Assembly: GCA_023255285.1 (NCBI GenBank)
Contig: JALRIY010000124.1
Coordinates: 1-6,669 of the forward strand
DNA from: Algoriphagus sp.
GTDB taxonomy: Bacteria > Bacteroidota > Bacteroidia > Cytophagales > Cyclobacteriaceae
DNA: 6,669 bases
Reading direction: 5' to 3'
Made by a program: the position numbers and the translations under genes. Below, piece by piece: positions 1 to 6,264 of the stretch; positions within the stretch are counted from its first letter, which is position 1, and every line of letters starts with the position of its first letter. The notes under the pieces were generated by a model. It made no database searches, was not told the DNA's origin, and worked only from the letters and a program-made list of their open reading frames with translations.

Positions 1-1
1 T

Positions 2-670
2 GGTTTACAGGAGATTAAGGCTTTAGAGTCAGATGTTAACTTTCGCATTTTCCAAGATTTGGGCTACGAAGTATACTGGTACCCTGCCGTCAAAAAAGGG
101 TACAGTGGCGTGGCGATTTTGAGCAAAATTGCCCCTAAATCAGTGCATTATGGAATGGGCGTATCCGCCTACGACGACGAGGGGAGAATGATTCGCGCAG
201 ATTTCGAGGGGTTTTCTTTTATCTCTGCTTATTTCCCCTCAGGAACTACTGGTGATGTGCGGCAGGACTTCAAATACGCCTTTCTAGATGATGTGTATGG
301 GTTTATAAAAGACTTAAAAAAGGAGAATTCAGGATTGATCCTAAGCGGAGATTACAACATTTGCCACAAGCCAATTGACATTCACAATCCCATTTCCAAC
401 AAAAACACTTCAGGATTCCTTCCCGAAGAGCGGGCCTGGATGGATAAATTGGTGGACCTGGGCTTTATCGATACCTTTCGTAACTTCCATACAGCCCCCG
501 GTCATTATTCTTGGTGGAGTTACCGAGCAAATTCCCGAGAGAAAAACCTAGGCTGGCGAATAGATTACCACATGGCAAGCAAAGAATTGCAAAACAAACT
601 AAAAAGTGCCGTAATTTTACCCGACGTGGTTCATTCAGACCATTGTCCTGTTGTACTAGAGCTTCACTGA
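2..670 (+). CDS. xth: Exodeoxyribonuclease III / class II AP endonuclease, 5'-truncated by the window edge
   Basis: Member of the exonuclease III family of the endonuclease/exonuclease/phosphatase fold. The family cuts DNA 5' of abasic sites in base-excision repair and has 3'-5' exonuclease and 3'-phosphatase activities. The frame is open from the left edge, and its first readable residues, GLQEIKA, contain the metal-binding Glu (codon 11-13). The true start therefore lies upstream, and the TTG at 59 is an internal codon. Other family motifs follow in order: SAYFPSG, SGDYNIC (Asp and Asn of the active site, 347-364), WWSYR, GWRIDYH, and the terminal HSDHCPVV with the catalytic Asp-His pair (638-643). 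222 residues are visible and roughly 30 N-terminal residues are missing. The frame is intact to its TGA stop. A 40-nt gap separates it from the next gene on the same strand. The family call is very secure. The choice between exonuclease III and a close paralogue rests on motif spacing only. Confidence 0.95.
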   Translation, partial: GLQEIKALESDVNFRIFQDLGYEVYWYPAVKKGYSGVAILSKIAPKSVHYGMGVSAYDDEGRMIRADFEGFSFISAYFPSGTTGDVRQDFKYAFLDDVYGFIKDLKKENSGLILSGDYNICHKPIDIHNPISNKNTSGFLPEERAWMDKLVDLGFIDTFRNFHTAPGHYSWWSYRANSREKNLGWRIDYHMASKELQNKLKSAVILPDVVHSDHCPVVLELH

Positions 671-710
671 GAAAAAGAAAAATAGAACTACCTAGCGCCG
701 AATAATTGTG

Positions 711-1112
711 ATGAAATCCATAAAAATTTCTATTCCTTCTTTGATAGAAAACATTCAAATCATTGAGAGTTTTATCGACAATGCCAAAGAGTCCTTCGAA
801 ATCAACGATGATCAATATGGCAATATCATGATTTCGGTGACCGAATGCATCAGTAATGCGATCGTTCATGGAAACCAAAGTGATGCAACTAAATCCGTTA
901 AGCTAGAACTCCAAATGGAGCCGGGAATCTTACGTTGTTGCATTGAAGATGAAGGAAATGGTTTTGATGTAACTCAATTACCTGACCCAACGGCAATAGA
1001 GAATTTAGAAAAAGTGGGGGGTAGAGGAATATTCTTAATGAAACACCTGAGCGACGAAGTCAAATTTGAAGAAGGAGGAAAGAAAACAATACTTTCATTT
1101 TACCTAGAGTAA
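711..1112 (+). CDS. RsbW/SpoIIAB-type ATP-binding protein (GHKL fold, HATPase_c_2), putative anti-sigma or serine kinase
   Basis: Small single-domain GHKL ATPase of 133 residues. The N box is clear: Glu45, Asn49 and His53 in VTECISNAIVHGNQ. The G1 box is IEDEGNGFD (Asp80, Gly82, Gly84), and the G2 box is GGRGI (103-107). The whole protein is the ATP-binding domain, as in SpoIIAB and RsbW, which phosphorylate an STAS-domain anti-anti-sigma partner and sequester a sigma factor. No sigma factor, STAS protein or PP2C phosphatase is encoded here, so the partner is unknown and the regulatory role is inferred from the family. ATG at 711 is preferred over the adjoining in-frame GTG at 708. No Shine-Dalgarno sequence is seen. 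Its stop lies 3 nt before the ybeY start, so the two genes are very probably cotranscribed and may be translationally coupled. Confidence 0.88.
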   Translation: MKSIKISIPSLIENIQIIESFIDNAKESFEINDDQYGNIMISVTECISNAIVHGNQSDATKSVKLELQMEPGILRCCIEDEGNGFDVTQLPDPTAIENLEKVGGRGIFLMKHLSDEVKFEEGGKKTILSFYLE

Positions 1113-1115
1113 GTT

Positions 1116-1541
1116 ATGGCTGTTCATTTTTTTTCCGAAGATATTCACTTTGAATTGCAAGACAAACTACGCCGAAAACGTTGGTTGAAAGAATTAGCGA
1201 ATGCTTCCGGCTTTCGAATCAAGGAATTGAACTACGTGTTTTGTTCGGATGAATACTTGTATCAAATGAATCTTGAATATTTAAAACACGACACTTATAC
1301 AGACATCATTACCTTTGACAACTCTGAAAAAACAGGAGAATTGGAAGGAGACATCTTCATTAGTGTAGATCGAGTCCGTGAAAATGCCAAATCCCTACAT
1401 ATAGAAGAAGCTACTGAACTCACACGAGTATTGGCGCATGGCCTGCTTCACTTGATGGGTCACAAAGACAAAACAAAAGACGAGGCTTCGCTTATGAGGA
1501 CAAAGGAGGAAGAAGCCATAGAATTGTATCGATTAAACTGA
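1116..1541 (+). CDS. ybeY: Endoribonuclease YbeY (16S rRNA maturation and ribosome quality control)
   Basis: YbeY is a metal-dependent single-strand endoribonuclease involved in 16S rRNA 3'-end maturation and late 30S quality control. This protein has 141 residues, close to the usual family length. Visible signatures are the block around residues 55-68 (YLKHDTYTDIITFD), GDIFISVDRVRENA (78-91), and the metal-site helix AHGLLHLMGHKDK (107-119). Two zinc ligands are clear, His108 and His112. The third position of the classical HGxLHLxGYDH motif is Asp118 here, as I recall being common in Bacteroidota, although His116 two residues earlier could also serve. The gene starts 3 nt after the kinase gene, with no Shine-Dalgarno sequence. 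Its TGA stop is directly abutted by the first parS site. The identification is secure. Confidence 0.96.
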   Translation: MAVHFFSEDIHFELQDKLRRKRWLKELANASGFRIKELNYVFCSDEYLYQMNLEYLKHDTYTDIITFDNSEKTGELEGDIFISVDRVRENAKSLHIEEATELTRVLAHGLLHLMGHKDKTKDEASLMRTKEEEAIELYRLN

Positions 1542-1557
1542 CGTTCCACGTGGAACA
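1542..1557. promoter_or_regulatory. parS: parS centromere site 1 (ParB binding)
   Basis: The 16-mer CGTTCCACGTGGAACA matches the broadly conserved chromosomal parS consensus TGTTNCACGTGNAACA at every defined position except the first. Its core GTTCCACGTGGAAC (1543-1556) is a perfect 14-bp palindrome. ParB/Spo0J dimers bind such sites, load and spread over kilobases as CTP-dependent clamps, and direct segregation of origin-proximal DNA. The site begins at the base after the ybeY stop codon. parA and parB are not in this window, so binding is inferred from the site sequence. Confidence 0.9.
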
Positions 1558-1563
1558 TTTGTG

Positions 1564-1581
1564 AAAGAATTTCGATTCTTT
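1564..1581 (+). other. Perfect 7-bp stem with TTCG tetraloop, between the two parS sites
   Basis: AAAGAAT (1564-1570), loop TTCG (1571-1574) and ATTCTTT (1575-1581) form a perfect inverted repeat. In RNA the loop would be UUCG. The stem is AT-rich and closes on an A-U pair rather than the C-G pair that makes UUCG loops especially stable. No T-run follows, so it is not a classical intrinsic terminator. It lies in the leader between ybeY and mnmG, where it could act as an RNA hairpin in the mnmG 5' region or simply as spacer. Confidence 0.5.
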
Positions 1582-1588
1582 ACAGAAC

Positions 1589-1604
1589 TGTTCCACGTGA
1601 AACA
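1589..1604. promoter_or_regulatory. parS: parS centromere site 2 (ParB binding)
   Basis: The 16-mer TGTTCCACGTGAAACA fits the parS consensus TGTTNCACGTGNAACA at every defined position and, as I recall it, is the same as the parS site inside Bacillus subtilis spo0J. Its centre lies 47 bp from that of the first site. It sits 13 bp upstream of the mnmG start, so bound ParB would cover the region where the mnmG leader or promoter is expected. The cognate ParB is not encoded in the window. Confidence 0.93.
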
Positions 1605-1617
1605 CAACTTAAAATAA

Positions 1618-3483
1618 ATGTTTCCAAAATACGATGTCATCGTAGTAGGTGCAGGGCACGCAGGCTGTGAAGCGGCACATGCAGCAGCCAAAATGGGTTC
1701 GTCCGTACTTCTGTGTACCATGAATATGAACACGATTGCCCAGATGTCTTGCAATCCTGCCATGGGCGGTGTGGCCAAAGGACAAATTATTCGTGAAATT
1801 GATGCACTAGGAGGATTGTCGGGCATCATTTCAGACAAGTCCATGATCCAATTCCGTATGCTTAATCGGTCTAAAGGCCCTGCCATGTGGTCTCCCCGTA
1901 CACAAAATGACCGCATGCGCTTTGCAGAAGAATGGCGCCTTGCCTTGGAATACACACCGAACGTAGATTTTTGGCAAGAAATGATTGCCGGGCTTTTGAT
2001 TAAGAATGGGGTCGTGTCTGGCGTGCGCACCGGCATAGGAATCGAAATCGAATCCAAGACAGTTGTACTCACAAACGGGACTTTTCTGAATGGGATCATC
2101 CACATCGGTGAAAAGCAGTTTGGAGGAGGAAGAACAGGAGAAGGGGCCGCAAAAGGGATCACAGAACAACTCGTGTCCTTGGGGCTTGAGGCCGGAAGAA
2201 TGAAGACAGGAACTCCTCCCCGGGTAGATGGTAGAAGTTTGGATTATTCCAAAATGGAGGAACAATTGGGAGACGAACGTCCAGAAAAATTCTCTTATCT
2301 AGACAGTACCAGTCCTTTACAGGCCCAACGGAGTTGCTGGATCACCTATACGAACACCGAGGTCCACCGGGCCTTGGAGACAGGGTTTGATCGCTCTCCG
2401 ATGTTTAATGGACGTATTCAAGGCCTTGGACCAAGATATTGCCCAAGCATTGAAGATAAAATCAACAGGTTTGCAGAACGAGACCGACACCAAATCTTCG
2501 TAGAGCCCGAAGGATGGAACACTGTAGAAATATATGTAAACGGATTTTCTACCTCCCTACCTGAGGAAGTACAATACGCGGCGCTCCGAAAAATACCTGG
2601 ATTTGAACAAGCCAAAATGTTCCGCCCTGGGTATGCCATTGAATACGATTTCTTTCCACCTACACAACTTAAACTAACCCTAGAAACTCAAGCAATTCCA
2701 AACCTTTACTTTGCAGGTCAAATCAATGGAACTACCGGCTACGAAGAAGCTGCCTGCCAAGGATTAATGGCAGGAATCAATGCGAGCCTTCGCGTACAAG
2801 AAAAGGATCCTTTTGTACTCAAAAGATCTGATGCCTATATCGGCGTGCTCATCGATGACCTAATTACCAAAGGAACAGAAGAGCCCTATCGCATGTTTAC
2901 TTCTCGAGCAGAGTTTCGCCTTTCCCTACGCCAAGACAATGCAGATCTTCGACTCACTGCTCTTGGTCACTCCCTTGGTTTGGCTAGTGATGAACGCTTC
3001 GACAAAATGAGCCGTAAGAAGTCGGAGACAGCTAAACTAATCAATGACTTAAAACAAAAGAAATTCAGTCCTGATGCAATAAATCCAGGACTTGAACGGC
3101 TAGAAACAGCAACAATTACTGAAAAAATCTCAGCAGAGAAACTACTTAAACGACCTCAACTCGGAATAAATGAATTGGCCGGCCTATCAGAAGAACTAGC
3201 AGACTACTTAAAAAAGTATTCTACGGAAGTAATCGAGCAAGCTGAAATCCAAATTAAATACGAAAGCTATTTAGTAAAAGAACAAATGATGGTAGACAAG
3301 CTTGCCAACATGGAAGATTTCAAAATAGCTCCTACCTTCGACTATCTAAGTATTGCTGCACTTTCCAATGAGGGGAGACAAAAACTCCACAAGATTCGCC
3401 CTGACACCTTAGGACAAGCTTCCCGAATAAGCGGTGTATCCCCTGCAGATCTTTCTATCTTGACTGTTTACTTAGGACGCTAA
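1618..3483 (+). CDS. mnmG: tRNA uridine-5-carboxymethylaminomethyl modification enzyme MnmG (GidA)
   Basis: FAD-dependent partner of MnmE. Together they install the (carboxymethyl)aminomethyl group at C5 of U34 in tRNAs reading split codon boxes. The protein has 621 residues, the normal full length. The N-terminal Rossmann motif GAGHAG spans residues 11-16. Cys45 in MSCNPAMGG and Cys275 in RYCPSIEDK correspond to the two conserved cysteines of the family. GTFLNGIIHIG, GGGRTGE and KTGTPPRVDGR follow, and YFAGQINGTTGYEEAA is the second FAD-contact region. The helical C-terminal domain, involved in MnmE and tRNA contacts, ends in ISGVSPADLSIL. ATG 1618 gives the canonical N-terminus and is preceded by an A-rich leader (AAAATAA) without a Shine-Dalgarno sequence. 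The TAA stop shares one base with the next start (TAATG). mnmG (gidA) flanks oriC in several bacteria, which fits the parS and DnaA-box signals here. Confidence 0.98.
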   Translation: MFPKYDVIVVGAGHAGCEAAHAAAKMGSSVLLCTMNMNTIAQMSCNPAMGGVAKGQIIREIDALGGLSGIISDKSMIQFRMLNRSKGPAMWSPRTQNDRMRFAEEWRLALEYTPNVDFWQEMIAGLLIKNGVVSGVRTGIGIEIESKTVVLTNGTFLNGIIHIGEKQFGGGRTGEGAAKGITEQLVSLGLEAGRMKTGTPPRVDGRSLDYSKMEEQLGDERPEKFSYLDSTSPLQAQRSCWITYTNTEVHRALETGFDRSPMFNGRIQGLGPRYCPSIEDKINRFAERDRHQIFVEPEGWNTVEIYVNGFSTSLPEEVQYAALRKIPGFEQAKMFRPGYAIEYDFFPPTQLKLTLETQAIPNLYFAGQINGTTGYEEAACQGLMAGINASLRVQEKDPFVLKRSDAYIGVLIDDLITKGTEEPYRMFTSRAEFRLSLRQDNADLRLTALGHSLGLASDERFDKMSRKKSETAKLINDLKQKKFSPDAINPGLERLETATITEKISAEKLLKRPQLGINELAGLSEELADYLKKYSTEVIEQAEIQIKYESYLVKEQMMVDKLANMEDFKIAPTFDYLSIAALSNEGRQKLHKIRPDTLGQASRISGVSPADLSILTVYLGR

Positions 3484-4376
3484 TGTCGGAACGATTATTC
3501 AAATGCCCGCTCTGCAAAAACGGAAACATCCTCAACCACTCTCTGGTGAAAGATTATGCCGTAAGCCAAAAAGAGTTTACCCTCTGCAGATGTGAGAACT
3601 GTGAGTTGCTATTTACTAATCCAAGACCAAAAGAAGAAGAAATCGGGCCCTTCTACGATTTTAAAGAATACTATTCTCACGAAGATAAAGTTCAGAATTT
3701 TACGCAGTGGGTTTACCAAAGAATTCGTAACTACAGTATCCAAAAGAAAGTAACCCTCATCCATAAACTAAGTAAGGGAAGAACGCTTTTGGATTACGGC
3801 TGTGGTACAGGAGAATTTTTACAGGAAGCCAACAAACAAAAATGGATAGTTCAAGGCATAGAACCTAGTGAAAAGGCACGAGGCCAAGCATTAGCTAAAC
3901 TACCCAATCAGATCGTTACTAGTTTAGAAGAACTTCCTACTAACGAAACCTACGACGTCATTACATTATTTCACGTTTTGGAGCACATCCACAAGCTACG
4001 TAAGACATTAAAAATTATCATAAACCGTTTAAAATCAAATGGTTATCTTATAATCGCCGTTCCAAATCCACTTTCTGAAGACGCCAAATACTACAGAAAC
4101 TATTGGGCTGGTTATGATGTACCCCGACACCTTTACCATTTTTCCAAAAAATCTATAGCTGTACTTCAAGAAGAATTCAACTTGGAATTAGCTGAAACCA
4201 AACCCATGATTTTTGACTCCTACTATGTAAGTCTTCTCTCCGAAAACTATAGACATCCAAATCAAAGCCAATTTTCTAGGTATTGGAAAGCCTTCATTCA
4301 AGGGTTCCGCTCCAATAGAAAGGCGCTAATTCCTGGAGATTACTCGAGCAACATTTTTATCTTTAAAAAGAAGTGA
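3483..4376 (+). CDS. Class I SAM-dependent methyltransferase with N-terminal zinc ribbon, substrate unknown
   Basis: 297 residues. An N-terminal zinc ribbon is shown by CPLC (Cys8, Cys11) and CENC (Cys37, Cys40), followed by LLFTNPRP. A class I Rossmann methyltransferase domain of the UbiG-like Methyltransf_23 type follows. Motif I is LLDYGCGTGEFL (102-113), an acidic residue at the end of strand beta2 is likely Glu127 in GIEPS, and motif IV is DVITLFHVLEHI (158-169). Methyltransferases with this ribbon are often annotated near polysaccharide or cell-envelope genes, but I cannot name a substrate from sequence. No signal peptide is seen, so it is cytosolic. Its ATG overlaps the mnmG stop by one base, and its TGA overlaps the next GTG start by four, so translation along the three genes is probably coupled. 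The N-terminal ribbon may recognise the substrate or stabilise the fold. Confidence 0.88.
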   Translation: MSERLFKCPLCKNGNILNHSLVKDYAVSQKEFTLCRCENCELLFTNPRPKEEEIGPFYDFKEYYSHEDKVQNFTQWVYQRIRNYSIQKKVTLIHKLSKGRTLLDYGCGTGEFLQEANKQKWIVQGIEPSEKARGQALAKLPNQIVTSLEELPTNETYDVITLFHVLEHIHKLRKTLKIIINRLKSNGYLIIAVPNPLSEDAKYYRNYWAGYDVPRHLYHFSKKSIAVLQEEFNLELAETKPMIFDSYYVSLLSENYRHPNQSQFSRYWKAFIQGFRSNRKALIPGDYSSNIFIFKKK

Positions 4377-6046
4377 AGCAATTAATTTATCTATTCCTCC
4401 TTTTTCTATCCGGACTTGCCACATTTTCCTGTGCCAAGCAAAGTTCGCCTATGGGTGGTCCCAGAGATGAAAACCCACCTTTATTGATTGAGAGCGTTCC
4501 AAAGGATCAAAGCGTAAATACAAAGCCAGAGAGAATCGTCTTGACTTTTGATGAGTTCGTAGGATTGGATAATCCAGGAAAAGGAGTCGTCATTACCCCC
4601 AAAATCAACAAAGACCTAGTGGAGTTTACCGCTTTAAAAAACACCGTAACGGTACTACTCAAACAAGACTTAGAGGATAGCACAACCTACGTAATTGATT
4701 TTCAAAAATCGATTGTTGACATCTCAGAAAGAAACCCTGCTGACAACCTCAGATTGGTCTTTTCTACAGGAAATCTAATAGATAGTTTAAAACTTTCAGG
4801 CCGACTTCGTTTTCCTTTCGCTGATTCCAAAGAGGATTATAAAAATGTATTGGTCGGTATTTATCCTTTAGACGATAGCACAGATGTTTTTACAGCTCCT
4901 CCCTACTATCTTGCTCAAGTAGACACCTTAGGAAATTTTAGTTTAAATAACCTAAAATCGGGCCATTACAGAGCTTATGCCTGGAGAGATGCCAATGGCA
5001 ACTTAAAAGCGGATTACAAAAGCGAAGAATATGACTTTTTACCTGATACAATTTTCCTATCACCAGAAAGTACAGATTCTCTTTTTTTTAATCTAACAAA
5101 GGCCGATCTAACCCCTATTAAAATTCTTCGGTCTGCTAATTTTGGAAAGAATTTTGACATTATCCTCAATCGAAACCCACTGTTGAATGAAGTTGAAAAT
5201 GATCTCTTAGGAAAAGACCTATTCTATGTTCAAGGAGAAAAAAGACTACGCTTTTTCCCTAAGATCCCAATACTAGATAGCATTCCATTAAACCTACACG
5301 TACAGGATTCTATTGGATTCAGTAGTGATTCACTAATCTGGGCCAAATTTCCTAGCTCTGAAAGGAAACCAGAAAAGTTAAGCATCCAAATAAATTCAGG
5401 GAAAAGTTTTTATCAGGATCTGGATATCCAATTGACCTTCAACAAACCCATCATTCAAATTAATATTGATTCTCTAAACATCAAAGTAGATAGTTTATTC
5501 ATTCCTATTCAAAAACACATGCTAAGTTTTGCCGATTCCAGCAAGCGGGATGTGTTACATATAAAGGCATTTTTACCTGATTCATTACAAACAGAATTGG
5601 TCACCCTTATAGCAGCAGATTCAACTTTTCAAGATATTGAAGGAGAATACAATGAAAAAAAAGTTGAAGCAAATTACCGTAAACTAGTACGAAAAAACTT
5701 AGCCGATGGCATTAGTGGTGAGGTTATAGGAACAAAAGGCCCCTTAATTATTCAACTAATCAATGAGAAAAAGGAAATTGCCTACGAACAGGTTCTATCT
5801 ATTAAAACCAAATTTTCATTTAGTCTCTTGGATCCAGGAACCTATACTTTACGGGTTATTGAGGACAGTAATGGAAATGGAATTTGGGATCCTTCCAATT
5901 ATATCCAACGAAAATTGGCGGAACGGGTATTTTATTACAAAGGTGAAGATCAAACAAAAGACTTAATTATTAGAGGAGGCTGGACCGTCGAAGACTTATT
6001 AATTAGTGCGACACCAACTACTGGATTACATAAAAATGAAAAATAA
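4373..6046 (+). CDS. Bacteroidota lipoprotein with N-terminal SbsA-type Ig-like domain, function unknown
   Basis: 557 residues. A lipoprotein signal is visible: MKQ, a hydrophobic segment (about 4-16), then TFSC with Cys20 as the predicted lipidated residue. CAKQSSPMGGPRDENPP follows, and I recognise it as typical of a large Bacteroidota Ig-like lipoprotein family. There is no acidic run just after Cys20 of the kind that directs Bacteroidetes lipoproteins to the surface, so a periplasm-facing membrane anchor is more likely. Residues about 36-131 resemble a Big_5/SbsA Ig-like domain (LTFDEFVGLDN, DSTTYVIDF, LRLVFSTG). Two acidic turn motifs follow beta-rich stretches: DANGNLKAD (from residue 206) and DSNGNGIWD (from residue 498). 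They suggest carboxypeptidase-regulatory-like or calcium-binding turns. The start is GTG at 4373, overlapping the preceding stop. The next in-frame ATG at 4451 would remove the signal peptide, so GTG is preferred. The role is unknown; a structural or envelope function is an inference. Confidence 0.85.
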   Translation: MKQLIYLFLLFLSGLATFSCAKQSSPMGGPRDENPPLLIESVPKDQSVNTKPERIVLTFDEFVGLDNPGKGVVITPKINKDLVEFTALKNTVTVLLKQDLEDSTTYVIDFQKSIVDISERNPADNLRLVFSTGNLIDSLKLSGRLRFPFADSKEDYKNVLVGIYPLDDSTDVFTAPPYYLAQVDTLGNFSLNNLKSGHYRAYAWRDANGNLKADYKSEEYDFLPDTIFLSPESTDSLFFNLTKADLTPIKILRSANFGKNFDIILNRNPLLNEVENDLLGKDLFYVQGEKRLRFFPKIPILDSIPLNLHVQDSIGFSSDSLIWAKFPSSERKPEKLSIQINSGKSFYQDLDIQLTFNKPIIQINIDSLNIKVDSLFIPIQKHMLSFADSSKRDVLHIKAFLPDSLQTELVTLIAADSTFQDIEGEYNEKKVEANYRKLVRKNLADGISGEVIGTKGPLIIQLINEKKEIAYEQVLSIKTKFSFSLLDPGTYTLRVIEDSNGNGIWDPSNYIQRKLAERVFYYKGEDQTKDLIIRGGWTVEDLLISATPTTGLHKNEK

Positions 6047-6108
6047 TCAGTGGATAAGCCTACATTATTCTGTGCATAAGTAATCTGTTCCTGTTTTTTA
6101 CAAAGCAC

Positions 6109-6117
6109 TTATCCACA
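6109..6117 (+). promoter_or_regulatory. Perfect DnaA box
   Basis: TTATCCACA is identical to the high-affinity E. coli R1-type DnaA box. It is the strongest site in the cluster. The other exact match, TTATGCACA, lies 30 bp to the left (6071-6079) on the opposite strand, so the two best boxes are inverted relative to each other. Confidence 0.8.
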
Positions 6118-6125
6118 TCCATTAC

Positions 6126-6153
6126 CATAAAAAAACCCTCTCCATTTTTTATG
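6126..6153. repeat. 9-bp AT-rich inverted repeat within the DnaA-box cluster
   Basis: CATAAAAAA (6126-6134) is the exact reverse complement of TTTTTTATG (6145-6153), around a 10-nt C-rich loop on this strand. Only one pair per arm is G-C, so an RNA hairpin would be weak. It begins about 80 nt after the lipoprotein stop and might act as a poor terminator. Alternatively it may be an easily melted element between DnaA boxes. The right arm ends inside the box at 6152-6160. Confidence 0.4.
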
Positions 6154-6264
6154 CGAATAAGTCTTTATTCCTCCACAGAAAAAAGACAAGTTGTACACAG
6201 CCAACTTTTACACCTAACATTCTCAAGCTTTCGTCCACAAATAATTACTTTTATATGTAAATAT

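Larger units (their letters stand above)
6049..6239. other. oriC: Candidate chromosomal replication origin (oriC): cluster of DnaA-box-like 9-mers
   Basis: Read against TTATNCACA, the cluster holds TTATCCACT at 6049-6057 (-, one mismatch), TTATGCACA at 6071-6079 (-, exact), TTATCCACA at 6109-6117 (+, exact), TTATTCGCA at 6152-6160 (-, one mismatch) and TTGTACACA at 6191-6199 (+, one mismatch). Weaker two-mismatch sites lie at 6169-6177, 6206-6214 and 6231-6239 (all +). Two exact and three one-mismatch boxes within about 150 bp is far above chance. DnaA binds such arrays to melt an adjacent AT-rich element. Here A/T-rich DNA lies at 6121-6152 and from about 6241 on. mnmG and two parS sites upstream support the call. 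Limits: dnaA is not seen, skew evidence is equivocal, and the right flank may not be native. Confidence 0.75.

Noticed and set aside
59..670. TTG at 59 as the start of the exonuclease III gene
   Set aside because: The same frame is open to the window edge and encodes the conserved LQEIKA active-site segment upstream, so the gene is truncated by the window.
671..710. Regulatory element between xth and the kinase gene
   Set aside because: The 40 nt show no palindrome, promoter match or terminator that I could support.
465..878. Minus-strand open frame spanning the xth end and kinase start
   Set aside because: It is antisense to two well-supported genes with conserved motifs and has no recognisable domain.
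1558..1588. Bacteroidota-type promoter (TTTG at 1558-1561, then TACAGAAC at 1581-1588) for mnmG
   Set aside because: Only TA of the -7 motif TAnnTTTG matches, so the promoter cannot be supported although one may well exist in this gap.
1533..2162. Long open frame on the minus strand across the mnmG start
   Set aside because: It lies opposite strongly conserved MnmG codons, resembles no protein I know and overlaps the parS sites; it is a shadow of the real gene.
6126..6153. Intrinsic terminator for the lipoprotein operon
   Set aside because: The stem is almost entirely A/T, with one G-C pair per arm and a 10-nt loop, and no separate T-run follows; termination here is possible but not supported.
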